64,000 bases of DNA from Physella acuta (taxonomy: Eukaryota; Mollusca; Gastropoda; Physidae), in NCBI RefSeq assembly GCF_028476545.1, contig NW_026731571.1:1-64000 (forward strand), read 5' to 3'. Position numbers and translations under genes: made by a program. The stretch's first letter is position 1, and every line of letters begins with the position of its first letter. Below, one piece after another: positions 1 to 10,634 of the stretch. The notes below the pieces were generated by a model, which searched no databases, was not told the origin of the DNA, and saw only the letters and a list, made by a program, of their open reading frames with translations.

Positions 1-371
1 GAAGGGGAGGCGGGGGGGGGGGAAGGGGAGGCGGGGGAGGTGCAGGGGGGCGGGGGGGGGGGAAGGGGAGGCGGGGGAGGTGGAGGGGGGCGGGGGGGAC
101 ATATGTTGGGGCGCCAAAATGGTTTGGAAAAATAAATTGAAAGGTTGAGGGGGGTTCAAATTGAAAGTTTGAGTGGGGGGGGGGGTGCACATCAAAAGTT
201 TGAGGGGGGGGGGGGTTGAAAATCGAAATCTTGGGGGGGGGGGTTCAAATCGAAAAGTTTGTCCCGGGCGCCGGGAAGGGTCGCTATGCCTCTGAGTGAC
301 AGACGTGATGTTTTTTGATGGATGACTCCCGAAACCCACAGTTATCCAACGGATGACGGGTATTCTAGTAT
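1..371. repeat. Left copy of a segmental direct repeat with a cut G-rich MITE-like element
   Basis: Bases 1-294 are the right part of a G-rich element whose left end lies before the window. It shows short blocks of the form CAAATCGAAAGTTTGA followed by long G runs, then GGGCGCCGGGAAGG and an end resembling CGCTATGCCTCTG. Bases 295-371 are flank. Both parts recur almost unchanged at about 1606-1979, so element and flank were copied together. The G runs give proline-rich minus-strand frames that are not genes. Confidence 0.75.
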
Positions 372-854
372 ACTACTAAAAGTCAAGTTTGTTTACATGT
401 TTGAATATTTATTTTTTTGTTTTTTTGTTTGTTTGTTTGTTTGCCTGATTGACTATCTCGCATGGTTGCACTCATCGTGGAAAGCTGTAAAATAGTATGT
501 AGGTAGAGAAAAAAATTTGTTTTAAGACAGACTGTTAATCACACATTTATTTAAAGACGTTAATTAATTTATTGACTTATTCATTGTTAAATTAACCGTA
601 TTTTTTTAAAAATGTTAATACTTTGAATAAACTTTGTGGGGATAGTGACGTCCCTTGATGTGTTTACTTTTTTGGTACAATAAAAATGGCGGACTCCATC
701 ATAGACTTTGTGGCCCATTCAAAAGTTTAACGCGTTACAAAGCTAATTTTCTGCCGGCTATAACTTAAACAATACGTCCGTTTGCTGTATTATTACGTTC
801 CAACACTTATATCAATTTTCAACTGTCTTTTTCATTTAGTTTTACGATAAATTT
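372..854. other. AT-rich stretch without a gene
   Basis: Contains a T-rich (GTTT)n patch near 410-445 and several short A/T runs. No coding frame, RNA gene or clear repeat was recognised. Confidence 0.6.
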
Positions 855-1100
855 CTCTAGATCTAAAGATCAGCTGTCGAAAGAAAGTTATGAAGCTAGC
901 CTAGATCTAGATCTATCTAGATCTAGCCTAGATGTAGGTCACTAGACTCAATGTAAATTCTAGATCTAAACTTAATGTAAATTCTACATCTAGAATCTAT
1001 TTCAGGCCTTAATTACTTTATATAAATCTTTGTTTGGCTAATTTAAGATAAAATTTAATTTGAAAGTTACTACTACTAGACTTAGATCTAGATCTATGCG
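855..1100. repeat. TAGATCTA-rich palindromic patch
   Basis: The words CTAGATCTA, TCTAGATC and AGATCTAG occur about ten times, with two near copies of a block containing AATGTAAATTCTA (about 949-990). Most of the patch is built from the same self-complementary 6-8 bp words. No function is assigned. Confidence 0.55.
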
Positions 1101-1154
1101 CGGAGACTCAAAAGTATAGTATAAAAATCCACTTGTGACGTCACGAGTAAATAG

Positions 1155-1215
1155 ATAAGCTGGTAGCGTAGTCGGCTCTCATGTAGGTGGCACGGGTTCT
1201 AGACCAATATGTCGA
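1155..1215 (+). repeat. tRNA-like SINE head fragment
   Basis: An A-box-like TGGTAGCGTAGTCGG begins at 1161 and a B-box-like GGTTCTAGACC lies at 1195-1205, at tRNA-like spacing. A T-rich stretch follows instead of a SINE body, so this is a fragment or a separate small insertion. It is not a tRNA gene, because no acceptor stem closes. Confidence 0.4.
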
Positions 1216-1257
1216 TGACATTTTTTTTTTCAATTTTTTTTTTTTAGATGTGAATGA

Positions 1258-1362
1258 TAAAGTTGCCTATCTGAACTTGGCAAGATACAGGGCAGGTGAA
1301 GTAGAGTTCATCTGTTTCTTTGTCCTAAGCATATGAAAGGATAGTGTGGTCAGAGACATGCT
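1258..1362 (-). repeat. SINE body fragment, minus strand
   Basis: The reverse complement carries the same ordered words as the SINE at 18982-19222: CTGACCACACTATC, TCATATGC, AGGACAAAGAAACA and GATGAACTCTACTTCACCTGCCC. The tRNA head is missing. Confidence 0.6.
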
Positions 1363-1399
1363 CGGCTGGAATCGTTTTTTAAACGATAAATACATGTTG

Positions 1400-1485
1400 T
1401 CTGAGACTTGGCGGGACACTGGGCAGGTGAAGTAGAGTTGAGTAGGTCACATGTGACGTCAGTATATGAGGGATAGTCCGAAATC
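1400..1485 (-). repeat. Second SINE body fragment, minus strand
   Basis: The reverse complement repeats CAACTCTACTTCACCTGCCC and the words around it. It lies 140 bp from the previous fragment in the same orientation, so it may be a local duplication or a second insertion. Confidence 0.45.
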
Positions 1486-1562
1486 GGTGTTTTCGGTGTT
1501 TTTAAAAGATAAAAAACATATTTTTGAATGTGGGGTCTGTTTTTTGTGACGATAAGTGACAC

Positions 1563-1903
1563 TGCAGTAGCGTAGCGAGGAGGGGGGGGGGGGGGGACGG
1601 TAGGGGAGGGGAGGCGGGGGGGGGGGGGGGGAAGGGGAGGCGGGGGGTGGGGGAAGGGGAGGCGGGGGGAGGTGGATGGGGGAAGGGGGGGCGGGGGGGG
1701 ACATATGTTGGGGCGCCAAAATGGTTTGGAAAAATAAATTGAAAGGTTGAGGGGGGGTTCAAATCGAAAGTTTGAGTGGGGGGAGGGGTGGACATCAAAA
1801 GTTTGAGGGGGGGTTTCAAATCGAAATCTTGCGGGGGGGGGGGGGGGGGGGTTCAAATCGAAAACTTTGTCCCCGGGCGCCGGGAAGGGTCGCTCTGCCT
1901 CTG
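1563..1903. mobile_element. G-rich MITE-like element, complete copy
   Basis: It starts with CAGTAGCGTAGCGAGG (1565) and ends with CGCTCTGCCTCTG, an imperfect inverted pair resembling the 16 bp ends of the element at 19995-20296. The flanks AGTGACAC (1555-1562) and AGTGACAG (1904-1911) match at 7 of 8 bases, suggesting an 8 bp target duplication of the hAT kind. The interior is the CAAATCGAAAGTTTGA plus G-run pattern. No transposase is encoded. Confidence 0.55.
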
Positions 1904-1979
1904 AGTGACAGACGTGATGTTTTTTGATTGATGACCCCCGAAACCCACAGTTATCCAACGGATGACGGGTATTCTAGTA
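1606..1979. repeat. Right copy of the segmental direct repeat
   Basis: Matches 1-371 through ACATATGTTGGGGCGCC, the G-run blocks, the CGGGCGCCGGG core and the flank ending GGGTATTCTAGTA. The sequences diverge immediately after that word in both copies (372 and 1980). Confidence 0.75.
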
Positions 1980-2382
1980 ACGTCTAAAATTCGTTTTCTA
2001 ACATTGCTGTTTTATAATGCAAAAGTGTGACGTTGCACCATCTGACCCCCCTCCTCCCCCTCGTCACACACCGTCACAAAATTACGGACCCCCCCCCTCC
2101 CCCCTGCGAGTGTGACGTCATTTATGGACGACCCCAAAAGTCACGTCTCAATCCCCCATTTATTTCTCGAACATACATTGCACATCGCTCATGCTTTGTT
2201 TATGTTCCCATTGCAAAAACACACACATGCGCACACACATTCACTCACGCACTAACACAAAAACAACTTACCCCCCCCCCCCCACCTAGTTATCAACCGT
2301 GACAACTTGTGCAAGCACGTGACTGATATTTTCAACCAATCAATGATTAAAGCCATGTTTATCCCAGCGGCTGTTGGACGCT
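1980..2382. other. No gene; C-rich patches
   Basis: Holds C runs (2090-2103, 2271-2283) and CA-rich words near 2220-2260. Nothing coding was seen. Confidence 0.6.
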
Positions 2383-2482
2383 AGGTCACGTGACACCATA
2401 GGTCATGTGACACCATAGGTCATGTGACACCATAGGTCATGTGACACCATAGGTCATGTGACACCATAGGTCATGTGACACC
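2383..2482. repeat. 17 bp minisatellite, 6 copies
   Basis: Unit GGTCATGTGACACCATA. The first copy has GGTCACGTGAC, an E-box-like palindrome. Unit starts at 2384, 2401, 2418, 2435, 2452 and 2469 show an exact 17 bp period. Confidence 0.92.
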
Positions 2483-3702
2483 AGGTCAGTAGTTGGCCGC
2501 TAGTTTATTGTTTATCACGTGACTTGAACCAGACAAGATGAACTAAAAAGATGTTTCCGTTCTTGTCGATACATGTCTAGAAATGGTTTTAAATTGTTTG
2601 TTTTATTTCGTCATTTAGAAGCATCATTCTCGTGTGTTTTTATGCAAGTAAAAACAGGAAAGATTTTGTTTCAACCTTTAAAAATACATTCTCTGTTAGC
2701 TGATGGGCTAAAATAATTTCAAAAGTTTGCAATCTTATCTAAAAATGTTTATATTGTCTGCCTGTCTGTCTGCCTGTCTTTTAAAGACTTTTTGTAGCGG
2801 CTGCCTGCAAAAAGTCTCAGGCGACATGACGTCACATCGGTTTAAAACTGTCTATATTTTATGTTTTTATTGTTGTGAGAAAATTCAAGTAGCCTTGAAC
2901 TTGGCAATAAGACAAAGCCGGTTGCCTTAATTCTAACAATAAGATAGTAAACGACCGTGATCTAGCATGATTTACCGTCTATAGCGTTTTGACACGGGGT
3001 GGGGTGGGGGGGGGGGGGGGGGGAGTCCAGTCACTGGTCAAGACAGAAAATTCGAGTCACTCGCCTAGTTCATGATTTGACGAGAGATGTAAAGCACTGA
3101 CATTCTGACCCCCCTCATGTTTCACTAGGGGTCACACAATAGCCCGGGGTCAACAACAGTTTCATTAGGGGTCCTAGCAACACAGCCATGTGTCATAAAA
3201 CTTAGCTCATCGTACCACGTCAGGGGTGAACGCACATGGTTGCTGACCCGAGGTCAGACCCCCGGGCCGACAGCAGGGGACAGCAACCAATCAATGCATC
3301 AACATACCCTCAAAAGCAAACAATATGTTGTCTGAGGTCGGAGTGTTTATTGTGTTGGCATTGTCTACTTATCTACTGAAACTAAATCTAAACATCATTA
3401 TCTTACTTAAAGACCTTCATAGTTCACTGGTCTTTGTGGACCTGTGAGCTCAGTGTGTAACTGTTCTGTATGACGTCATTGTGTGACGTCAGGGTGTGAC
3501 TAATATGTGACGTCATATGTTCAACCACCACACGTTAGACCACGTGAAGCAGGAAATCTAACAGTACCACACGCGCCTTGTGTAGAGGGACATTTTGTAC
3601 TCACCAAGGCTCCCGCCTTTGTCTTGCCGCCTTTTGAAAACAACAACACTTTCAGACGACATCAGCATCCAACGTCTTTCACACGTCAACGACCTCTTGA
3701 GT
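2483..3702. other. No gene; G run and TGACGTCA trio
   Basis: A G-rich run lies at about 3000-3023. Three TGACGTCA palindromes fall within 50 bp (about 3470-3517), with TGTGAC words between them. No coding exon was recognised. Confidence 0.6.
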
Positions 3703-4250
3703 CCTCCACTCAATCCACTGACCCCACTCAATCCACTGGGTCCACTCAATCCACTGGGTCCCTCCACTCAATCCACTGACTCCACTCAATCCACTGACTC
3801 CACTCAATCCACTTACTCCACTCAATCCACTGACTCCACTCAATCCACTGACTCCACTCAATCCACTGGGTCCACTCAATCCACTGGGTCCCTCCACTCA
3901 ATCCACTGACTCCACTCAATCCACTGACTCCACTCAATCCACTTACTCCACTCAATCCACTGACTCCACTCAATCCACTGGCTCCACTCAATCCACTGGG
4001 TCCCTCCACTCAATCCACTGACTCCACTCAATCCACTGGGTCCCTCCACTCAATCCACTGACTCCACTCAATCCACTGACTCCACTCAATCCACTGACTC
4101 CACTCAATCCACTGACTCCACTCAATCCACTGACTCCACTCAATCCACTTACTCCACTCAATCCACTGACTCCACTCAATCCACTGGGTACCTCCACTCA
4201 ATCCACTGGGTCCCTCCACTCAATCCACTGACTCCACTCAATCCACTGAC
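3703..4250. repeat. 18 bp minisatellite, about 30 copies
   Basis: Unit ACTCAATCCACTGACTCC, with a 22 bp variant containing GGGTCCCTCC. The first variant block recurs 130 bp later (3756 and 3886), showing a partial higher-order period. Because 18 divides by three, frames stay open on both strands (SGLSGV and QSTDST type peptides). These are not treated as genes. Confidence 0.95.
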
Positions 4251-5100
4251 TCCCTCTGTACCACCCACGGCATCAACCCTACCCCCTTCCCCCCCCCCAC
4301 CAGTTTGCTGATTGTCATTACAGCACCAAGATGGCCGCCGTCGCTACCGACTAGCCCATGACTCGGGGGCGTCATCACCGTACACATACATTTTTAAAGC
4401 CCGTCATTATTGCCGGGATCAGCTTGCGGCCATTATCCCAACCCTGCAGAGTTAAGGCCCTTGCTTTTCTGGAAACTTCTGGAAACTTGAATATTTGAAG
4501 AGCCGGGGAATATTTTCAACGGACATGAGGTTCCCGCTAAATATTTCATGGGGGCCTCGTGGCGATGGCAGACGACACAAGGGGGACGGGCCCCGCCCCG
4601 CCCATGATATTAATAAACAATATGGCCTTGGGTTGCCAACTTAGACTGAACCCGGATGTCATATCCTGCTTGTAGAATTAAATGGTGTGTGAATGTTGAA
4701 TGTATGTTGTAGAAATATGAAAAAAAATTTGTAGATCGACTTAAACGGGTATGACGGGGATGACGAAATAGCCAGGACGCGTTGTTAAAATAAGAAAATA
4801 TAAACCAAAACTTTCTTAGCAGGGACCTTAGGACTCGAACCTTCCAGTGCCAATCTGTGATCACAGATTTAAATCTAACTTCACTCAAGCCTGGGGTTTT
4901 AGAGTACACAAAGAACGTGTGGGGAAGGGTGGGGGGGGGGGGGAGGCTACAGGGATGCAGGTATATTGGCTGATGTGATGATGAGCATCGATGTTTGTTG
5001 TTGACTGAAGATCTCACTTGGACGACTGAAGACATGACCCAGATGTGGAGCCTGAAAACATGATGTCCATGGTGTGACCAAGAGACTGTAAAAAGTTCCA
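4251..5100. other. No gene seen
   Basis: Mixed single-copy-looking sequence with a G run at 4931-4943. ATG frames here run on into the neighbouring repeat and carry no recognisable domain. Confidence 0.55.
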
Positions 5101-5533
5101 GTTGATTGTATAACATAACTTGATTGAATAACTTGATTGTATAACTTGATTGTATAACTTGATTGTATAACTTGATTGGATAATCTGATTGTATAACTTG
5201 ATTGTATAACTTGATTGGATAACTTGATTGTATAACTTGATTGTATAACTTGCTTGAATAACTTGATTGTATAACTTGATTGGATAATCTGATTGTATAA
5301 CTTGATTGTATAACTTGATTGTATAACTTGATTGTATAACTTGATTGTATAACTTGATTGTATAACTTGCTTGTATAACTTGATTGTATAACTTGATTGG
5401 ATAATCTGATTGTATAACTTGATTGTATAACTTGATTGAATAACTTGATTGTATAACTTGATTGAATAACTTGATTGTATAACTTGATTGAATAACTTGA
5501 TTGTATAACTTGATTGAATAACTTGATTGTATA
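5101..5533. repeat. 13 bp minisatellite, left part
   Basis: Unit TTGATTGTATAAC with variants TTGATTGAATAAC, TTGATTGGATAAT and TTGCTTGTATAAC, about 33 copies. It breaks at the retrotransposon end and resumes at 12380, so it was one array before insertion. Minus-strand frames (NQVIQSSYTIKL repeats) are products of the period. Confidence 0.95.
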
Positions 5534-6302
5534 TGTGACGAGCGAACATTTATCCTGCCGACAACGCCAATTGTAACGAGCCAACAGTTACCATGCTCGC
5601 AACGCCACATGTAATGAGACCTAATTGCCTGTAGTGCCACGTGTTAACGAGTTTAACCACTCATTCTAGACAACATTGACCACAGTATAGATACTCAAGA
5701 TGCAGGTTCGCTATTGATCCTTTATTACATGAATCAAGAAATGCTTCATAATAACACAATAAATCAACAGGAATGCTTCTCAATAATAGTCTGAATCAAC
5801 TGACCCCTAACAGTCCTTCACTAGGCTTTATATAACTGAATCCACATGTCTATAATCCTCCTTAACACAATACGGCTAACCCGTTCTATAACCGACTTGA
5901 CATAGTCACACAGACTGACTGATCTAAGCGAGCGATGAAGATGGAAGAGAGCTCGCTGAAACGGGAAGAGAGAGAACGAGTCCTGCCGTGCCCTCCTATT
6001 TATGCCTTGTATCCGTACTCGTCTTCGTACTTGTATTCCTCCGTAATCGATACTTGTACTCGATCTCCGACCACCAGTTGCGTAGTTCAAACGTACAGAC
6101 CGTAAAATAACATCTGCGTCCTATCCATCAAAGCCGACAGGCCGTCTGAATACCGTTTCCCAAAATAGCACGCGCCGGCTTTGAGGTTGTTATCAGCCCG
6201 ACCCAATAAGCCACCTGTTATCGGTTGCATCAGACCAACACTGTGTCTCGGCTTCTCGTTCGTTATCATTTGTAACTGGTAGTTAGGCCTACCCCAGTTA
6301 CA
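5534..6302 (-). repeat. 3' LTR of the Ty3/Gypsy element
   Basis: 769 bp, the same length as the other LTR and identical to it wherever compared. On the minus strand it begins TGTAACTGGGG and ends CTCGTCACA. An AATAAA signal (minus strand) lies at 5721-5726 and a TATA-like CATAAATAGG near 5997-6006. The 89-codon frame inside it is not considered a gene. Confidence 0.95.
5721..5726 (-). promoter_or_regulatory. LTR polyadenylation signal AATAAA
   Basis: AATAAA on the minus strand within the 3' LTR, with an identical copy at 11798-11803 in the 5' LTR. Its place downstream of the TATA-like word fits the R/U5 side of an LTR, but the cleavage site is not determined. Confidence 0.55.
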
Positions 6303-6318
6303 TCCACCCCTGCTTTTT
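6303..6318 (-). other. Polypurine tract of the retrotransposon
   Basis: On the minus strand an A run, then GCAGGGGTGGA, lies directly against the start of the 3' LTR. That is where plus-strand DNA synthesis is primed in this family. The tract is interrupted by one C and one T, so the exact primer is uncertain. Confidence 0.6.
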
Positions 6319-6503
6319 TTGTGTGTTTTCAACCACAAACAACGCCTGGCAGGTGCACTCCTCCAAAGTCAATCGCACAGTCGTAAAAAAAAATCTATTG
6401 TTCCACTCACTGTCCACGACGTTCCATTCGTATACGATTGACAGTTCTACCTATTTCACATATCAACTGTGTCTACATCATCTTTCTGAGACACAAAACA
6501 GTT

Positions 6504-9500
6504 CTAGAATTCACATCCACCCTTTCCATTTGGTGCCTTCACCAGTTCACTTCTATAGCTCTTTGAACAGTCTGTTTTCATACCAGCGCGACCATGAAAG
6601 AATTGATGGTTGCTGACAAAAAATTTCGTATTCCTTCTGTTCCTTAAACTTCTCCGCGGACCACTTATCTGATGGTCTACTGTCTCTCTGCTTCTGGAGG
6701 GACCGGGATCCTCATTGTTGCCGGTATCCTCCCCTTGCGTATCGCTGTTGTTCTGTTGATGGTGATATGGTTCCGGAATGGGTATGTGAATTTCCGTTAT
6801 AACTTCCGGTTCCCTAATTGTCTTGGGTTTCTCTGTGTGTAACTGCTCTTCATGCCTATTCCAATATTTCTTTAATTGAGCAATATTCGCCCACCGATCC
6901 GGTTTGGCGTGATCGATGGGTCTTATCTTAAAGGGGCCACCTGCTACTTTAGGCATCTCCACGACTTGCCATATCTCCTGTCCCCAGAGATCGTGGATTT
7001 TGTTTCTGCCTAACGGGTGGCTACGCAGTAATACCCTGTCATTCAGTTTGAGTGGCGGGTCCTTCGTCTGTATCGGCGGTTCCCTTCGCCGAGATTCATG
7101 TTCTAGTCTTTCCTGTACTACCCTGTACATTTCTCTAATTCTTCTCATATGTTCATTCACATATTCCAGTGCGGTGTATGAGCCAGTCATACTCTCCCTT
7201 TTTCCTAGGAACAAATCAAGAGGGAGTCGAGCCTCTCGTCCGAACAGCAACATGTATGGCGAAAAGCCGGTTGTGGCATGTGGTGTGCAGTTGTATAGAT
7301 ATACCAACTCTGGGAGAAAATCAGGCCAACGTTTTTTCTGTTCAGGTTCTAGCGTACGCAGCAAATCATGCATGCTGCGGTTGAACCGTTCACACTGTCC
7401 GTTTCCTTTCGGATTAAATGTGGTTGTTCTAGATTTGTTGATCCCGTAGTGGTTGCACAGTTGGTTAATTACTTCTGACTCAAAGGCCCTTCCTTGGTCA
7501 GAGTGTAATTGTCTTGGTATGCCATATTTGATGAACCAATGTTGTAATAAGACCTTTGCCACTGTTTTGGCAGTCTGATCTCGTGTGGGCACCGCCACAG
7601 TCCATTTGGTGAATACATCAGTCATTACCAACACATGTTCCGTCCCATCCGATGATTGCTCCAACGACGTAAAGTCCATAGCCACAATCTCTAGTGGTTT
7701 TGTCGCTAGTAGGTGTCCTGATGGCTGTCTCATTTTGACAACTGGCATTTTCGCATGCTGACACCTCACACAAGCCTCACAATGGCGTTTGACCTCCATT
7801 TCCATATTGGGCCAGTAACACCTCCGTCGTAATATTTTGTGGGTTCTGTCCTGACCCTGGTGTCCTGCCCTGTCATGTGCCAACCTTAGCACTTCTCCTC
7901 GTAATTGTCCCGGCACCACCACCTGGTGTATTGTGCCATCAATTTGGTCATGAATTCTCCGCATGAGAACACCATCCTTTATACTGAGACGGTTCCACTG
8001 ACTCAGTATTTTCTTTGTTTCTCGACCAAATTGTTCTCTTTCCCTTCTTCCTGGGAATTTTTGTTCCTGGACGTGTTTCAATAGCGGTTGTAAGCCACTA
8101 TCCGTTCTCTGGGCATCTCTTATCTTTTGGTGATTAAGGCAATTAAAATCACTACTGTCCATATGTTCGGGTTCCGTGGATATGTGCTCCACCCCGGTCT
8201 GCCCGTTTTGCATCACTTGTACCCCATGAGGGATATCTGTTGACGCTCTGACCTCACATATTCCTGTCAGTGTTTCTTCCTCATCACCCGGTCTCTCGTA
8301 AGGATTCCTTGATAAGGCGTCCGCATTGCCATTGGACCGCCCCGGGCGATACTTTATCTCTAGGTCAAAGAGTGCCAATTCTGCTGCCCATCGCTGTTCG
8401 ATGGATCCCAACTTTGCTGTCTTTAGGTGACTCAAGGGGTTATTGTCAGTGTATACCACACATTTAGCACCTAATAGATAGTCCCTGAATTTTTCAGTCA
8501 CAGCCCATTTTAATGTCAAAAGTTCTAGTTTCATGGCGCTGTAATTTGTCATGTTCCTCTCTGATCCCTTCAGAGCTCGACTTGCATACGCAATAACCCT
8601 GAAACCTTGCTTTTGTTGTTGTGATAGCACAGCTCCCAGACCTTTAGAGCTGGCGTCAATTTCTAGCCGAAATGGTTTGTCAAAGTCCGCGTATCCCAAT
8701 ATCGGTGCCTCTGTCAAAGCCTTTTTCAATAGCTTAAACGAGTTCAGGCATTCATCAGTCCATAATTCACCTATCAGTTGTGTTTTACCTTTCTTTTTCT
8801 CCTTACTGTGTTTCTTTGTCATTTTGTTTACCAAGTCATGCAATGGTGCGGCAATTTTTGCAAAACCCGGCACAAATTTTCTATAATAGGAAGCAAAGCC
8901 CAAGAATGACCTGACCTCTACCGTAGTTGTTGGTTGTTTCCATTCTTTAACAGCTGCAATTTTATCTGGGTCAGTGGCGATGCCATCCGACGAAATCACG
9001 TAACCCAAAAAATGTACCGATTTCAAACCAAAGCAGCATTTGTCTGGGTTCAGCTTTACTCCTATCTCCCTAAGACGGAGAAACACTTGTTCTAATCTTT
9101 TTAGATGGTCCTCCCAAGTTTTTGAGTAAACTAGAATATCATCCAAATACACCAACATTATTTGAAATAGAAAGTCACTCATAGCACTCTGCATTACTCG
9201 CTGGAATGTAGCAGGTGCATTAGTTAGACCAAACGGCATACGGGTCCACTCGTACAGTCCCAGTGGAGAAATAAATGCAGTTTTATGTTGATCGTTGGGG
9301 TGCATGGCCACTTGGTGGTAGCCACTGGCCAAATCCAAGGTAGAAAAAAATCTTGCTCCCCCCAACGCATCAAGACATTCATCAATACGAGGCAAGGGGA
9401 ATGCATCCCTTCTTGTGATATTGTTCAATTTCCGGTAATCACAACACAGTCTTATCTCCCCTGACTTCTTTTTTACCACTACAATCGGTGCCGCATATGG

Positions 9501-10634
9501 GCTCGTACTGGTTGTAATAATTCCCTTTTTTAGTAGATCGTTCAGGTGTGCTTTCACCGCCGAGTAGTGACTCGGTGGTAATCTTCGATAAGGTTGCGCC
9601 ACCGGCTTGTCTTGTAGTAAGGGTATCTGGTGTTTTATTACTTCCGTGTACCCCAAATCACCCTCATACGAGGCAAATATATCACTGTATTTATTCAGCA
9701 ATTCATTTAGTTTTGGGTCCTCAGTTTCCGGGAATGTATATGATCGGCCATCTTCTTTCTTCACCTCGGCCGTCACATTGACCGACCTAATTGTTACTTC
9801 ATTACTACTGGTATTGATCAGTTCGATGCACTGTGCCGACCTTTGTACCTCTACGTTCTGTGGTACTCCTACCAGAGTGTTAGGCGGTATAAAAATTTCT
9901 TCATCCAAAACATTTGCTACCAACCCTTGAACTAGTCCGTTTTCCGCTGATGTGTATGTCCGCAGTAACACGACGCCTGCCCTCAGTGCGGCGCCACATG
10001 GTTCTATCATCACATCACCATTCACGCTTCTATCACCAATTTTTAATGTGATTGCCTTGACCGTGTTTGCCGGGACTGATATCCTTCCTCTGGTCTTGGC
10101 AAACCTGGCCAACTTGGATCCCCGACCTGGTGTGGTCGATCCGACAATATTTGTAAGAAATTCTGGCAACTGGCCAAGAATATTCATGCCCAACAGGCAA
10201 GGTATATTTGACACATTTGTCTCTAGGTTGTGTTTCGTAACGAACACCCCAACCTGCTTCAACCTATGTCCTGCCACCACGACATCCGCCAGAAAATAAC
10301 CACAGTATGGAATGGTTAGTCCATTAGCTGCCGTCAGGCGCATGCCTGTGTCAGACCTCAACCTATGGTCTTTTCCTTTCATCCATTTGGTGTAAAAATT
10401 TTCCGTGATTGTCGTCACCTGGGAGCCTGTATCCACAATTGCCTTCACCGCGATGTCCCCAATCGTAATCACCATTTCGGGACAGACTCCCATCATTTTG
10501 CTTCTTGGGCCATAACCTCGCCCCTCTGTAGCTTGGCCCTGCCTTACAGAGGACGACCGTTTCCCTGGCAGTACCGTGCCATATGTCCGGGTTGTGAACA
10601 AGACAAACAAATTGGTCGACCGTCTGCCGTCCAT
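6504..10634 (-). CDS. Ty3/Gypsy Pol: protease, RT, RNase H, integrase
   Basis: A 1376-residue open frame. The aspartic protease has DTGSQ at about 68-72. Reverse transcriptase follows, with LPRIDECLDAL, FSTLDLASGYHQV, the MPFGLTNAPATFQR block and YLDD at 496-499. RNase H spans about 655-775 (LEIDASSKG, TDNNPL). Integrase has an HHCC finger at about 918-958 and a catalytic D,D,E core near 987, 1046 and 1083 (MDFTSL, SDQGRAFE, GQCERF). The C-terminal tail is acidic and charged, with no chromodomain recognised. The frame overlaps the end of gag by about 90 bases in another frame, as in families that reach Pol by ribosomal frameshifting, so its first ATG need not be a real start. Confidence 0.96.
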   Translation of the reverse strand: MDGRRSTNLFVLFTTRTYGTVLPGKRSSSVRQGQATEGRGYGPRSKMMGVCPEMVITIGDIAVKAIVDTGSQVTTITENFYTKWMKGKDHRLRSDTGMRLTAANGLTIPYCGYFLADVVVAGHRLKQVGVFVTKHNLETNVSNIPCLLGMNILGQLPEFLTNIVGSTTPGRGSKLARFAKTRGRISVPANTVKAITLKIGDRSVNGDVMIEPCGAALRAGVVLLRTYTSAENGLVQGLVANVLDEEIFIPPNTLVGVPQNVEVQRSAQCIELINTSSNEVTIRSVNVTAEVKKEDGRSYTFPETEDPKLNELLNKYSDIFASYEGDLGYTEVIKHQIPLLQDKPVAQPYRRLPPSHYSAVKAHLNDLLKKGIITTSTSPYAAPIVVVKKKSGEIRLCCDYRKLNNITRRDAFPLPRIDECLDALGGARFFSTLDLASGYHQVAMHPNDQHKTAFISPLGLYEWTRMPFGLTNAPATFQRVMQSAMSDFLFQIMLVYLDDILVYSKTWEDHLKRLEQVFLRLREIGVKLNPDKCCFGLKSVHFLGYVISSDGIATDPDKIAAVKEWKQPTTTVEVRSFLGFASYYRKFVPGFAKIAAPLHDLVNKMTKKHSKEKKKGKTQLIGELWTDECLNSFKLLKKALTEAPILGYADFDKPFRLEIDASSKGLGAVLSQQQKQGFRVIAYASRALKGSERNMTNYSAMKLELLTLKWAVTEKFRDYLLGAKCVVYTDNNPLSHLKTAKLGSIEQRWAAELALFDLEIKYRPGRSNGNADALSRNPYERPGDEEETLTGICEVRASTDIPHGVQVMQNGQTGVEHISTEPEHMDSSDFNCLNHQKIRDAQRTDSGLQPLLKHVQEQKFPGRREREQFGRETKKILSQWNRLSIKDGVLMRRIHDQIDGTIHQVVVPGQLRGEVLRLAHDRAGHQGQDRTHKILRRRCYWPNMEMEVKRHCEACVRCQHAKMPVVKMRQPSGHLLATKPLEIVAMDFTSLEQSSDGTEHVLVMTDVFTKWTVAVPTRDQTAKTVAKVLLQHWFIKYGIPRQLHSDQGRAFESEVINQLCNHYGINKSRTTTFNPKGNGQCERFNRSMHDLLRTLEPEQKKRWPDFLPELVYLYNCTPHATTGFSPYMLLFGREARLPLDLFLGKRESMTGSYTALEYVNEHMRRIREMYRVVQERLEHESRRREPPIQTKDPPLKLNDRVLLRSHPLGRNKIHDLWGQEIWQVVEMPKVAGGPFKIRPIDHAKPDRWANIAQLKKYWNRHEEQLHTEKPKTIREPEVITEIHIPIPEPYHHQQNNSDTQGEDTGNNEDPGPSRSRETVDHQISGPRRSLRNRRNTKFFVSNHQFFHGRAGMKTDCSKSYRSELVKAPNGKGGCEF

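Noticed and set aside
1350-1958. Proline-rich 202-codon minus-strand frame
   Set aside because: Encoded by the G runs of the MITE-like element.
1-1979. The 370 bp direct repeat as an LTR pair
   Set aside because: No TG...CA ends, primer site, purine tract or coding frame between; flanking DNA is part of the repeat.
4610-5640. Minus-strand frames of up to 324 codons with NQVIQSSYTIKL repeats
   Set aside because: Translation of the 13 bp array; all three frames look alike.
5821-6338. 89- and 83-codon minus-strand frames in the LTR
   Set aside because: They lie in LTR sequence and have no recognised domain; the first repeats exactly in the other LTR.
6303-6503. An envelope gene after integrase
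   Set aside because: Only about 200 bases separate the pol frame from the 3' LTR, so there is no room for one.
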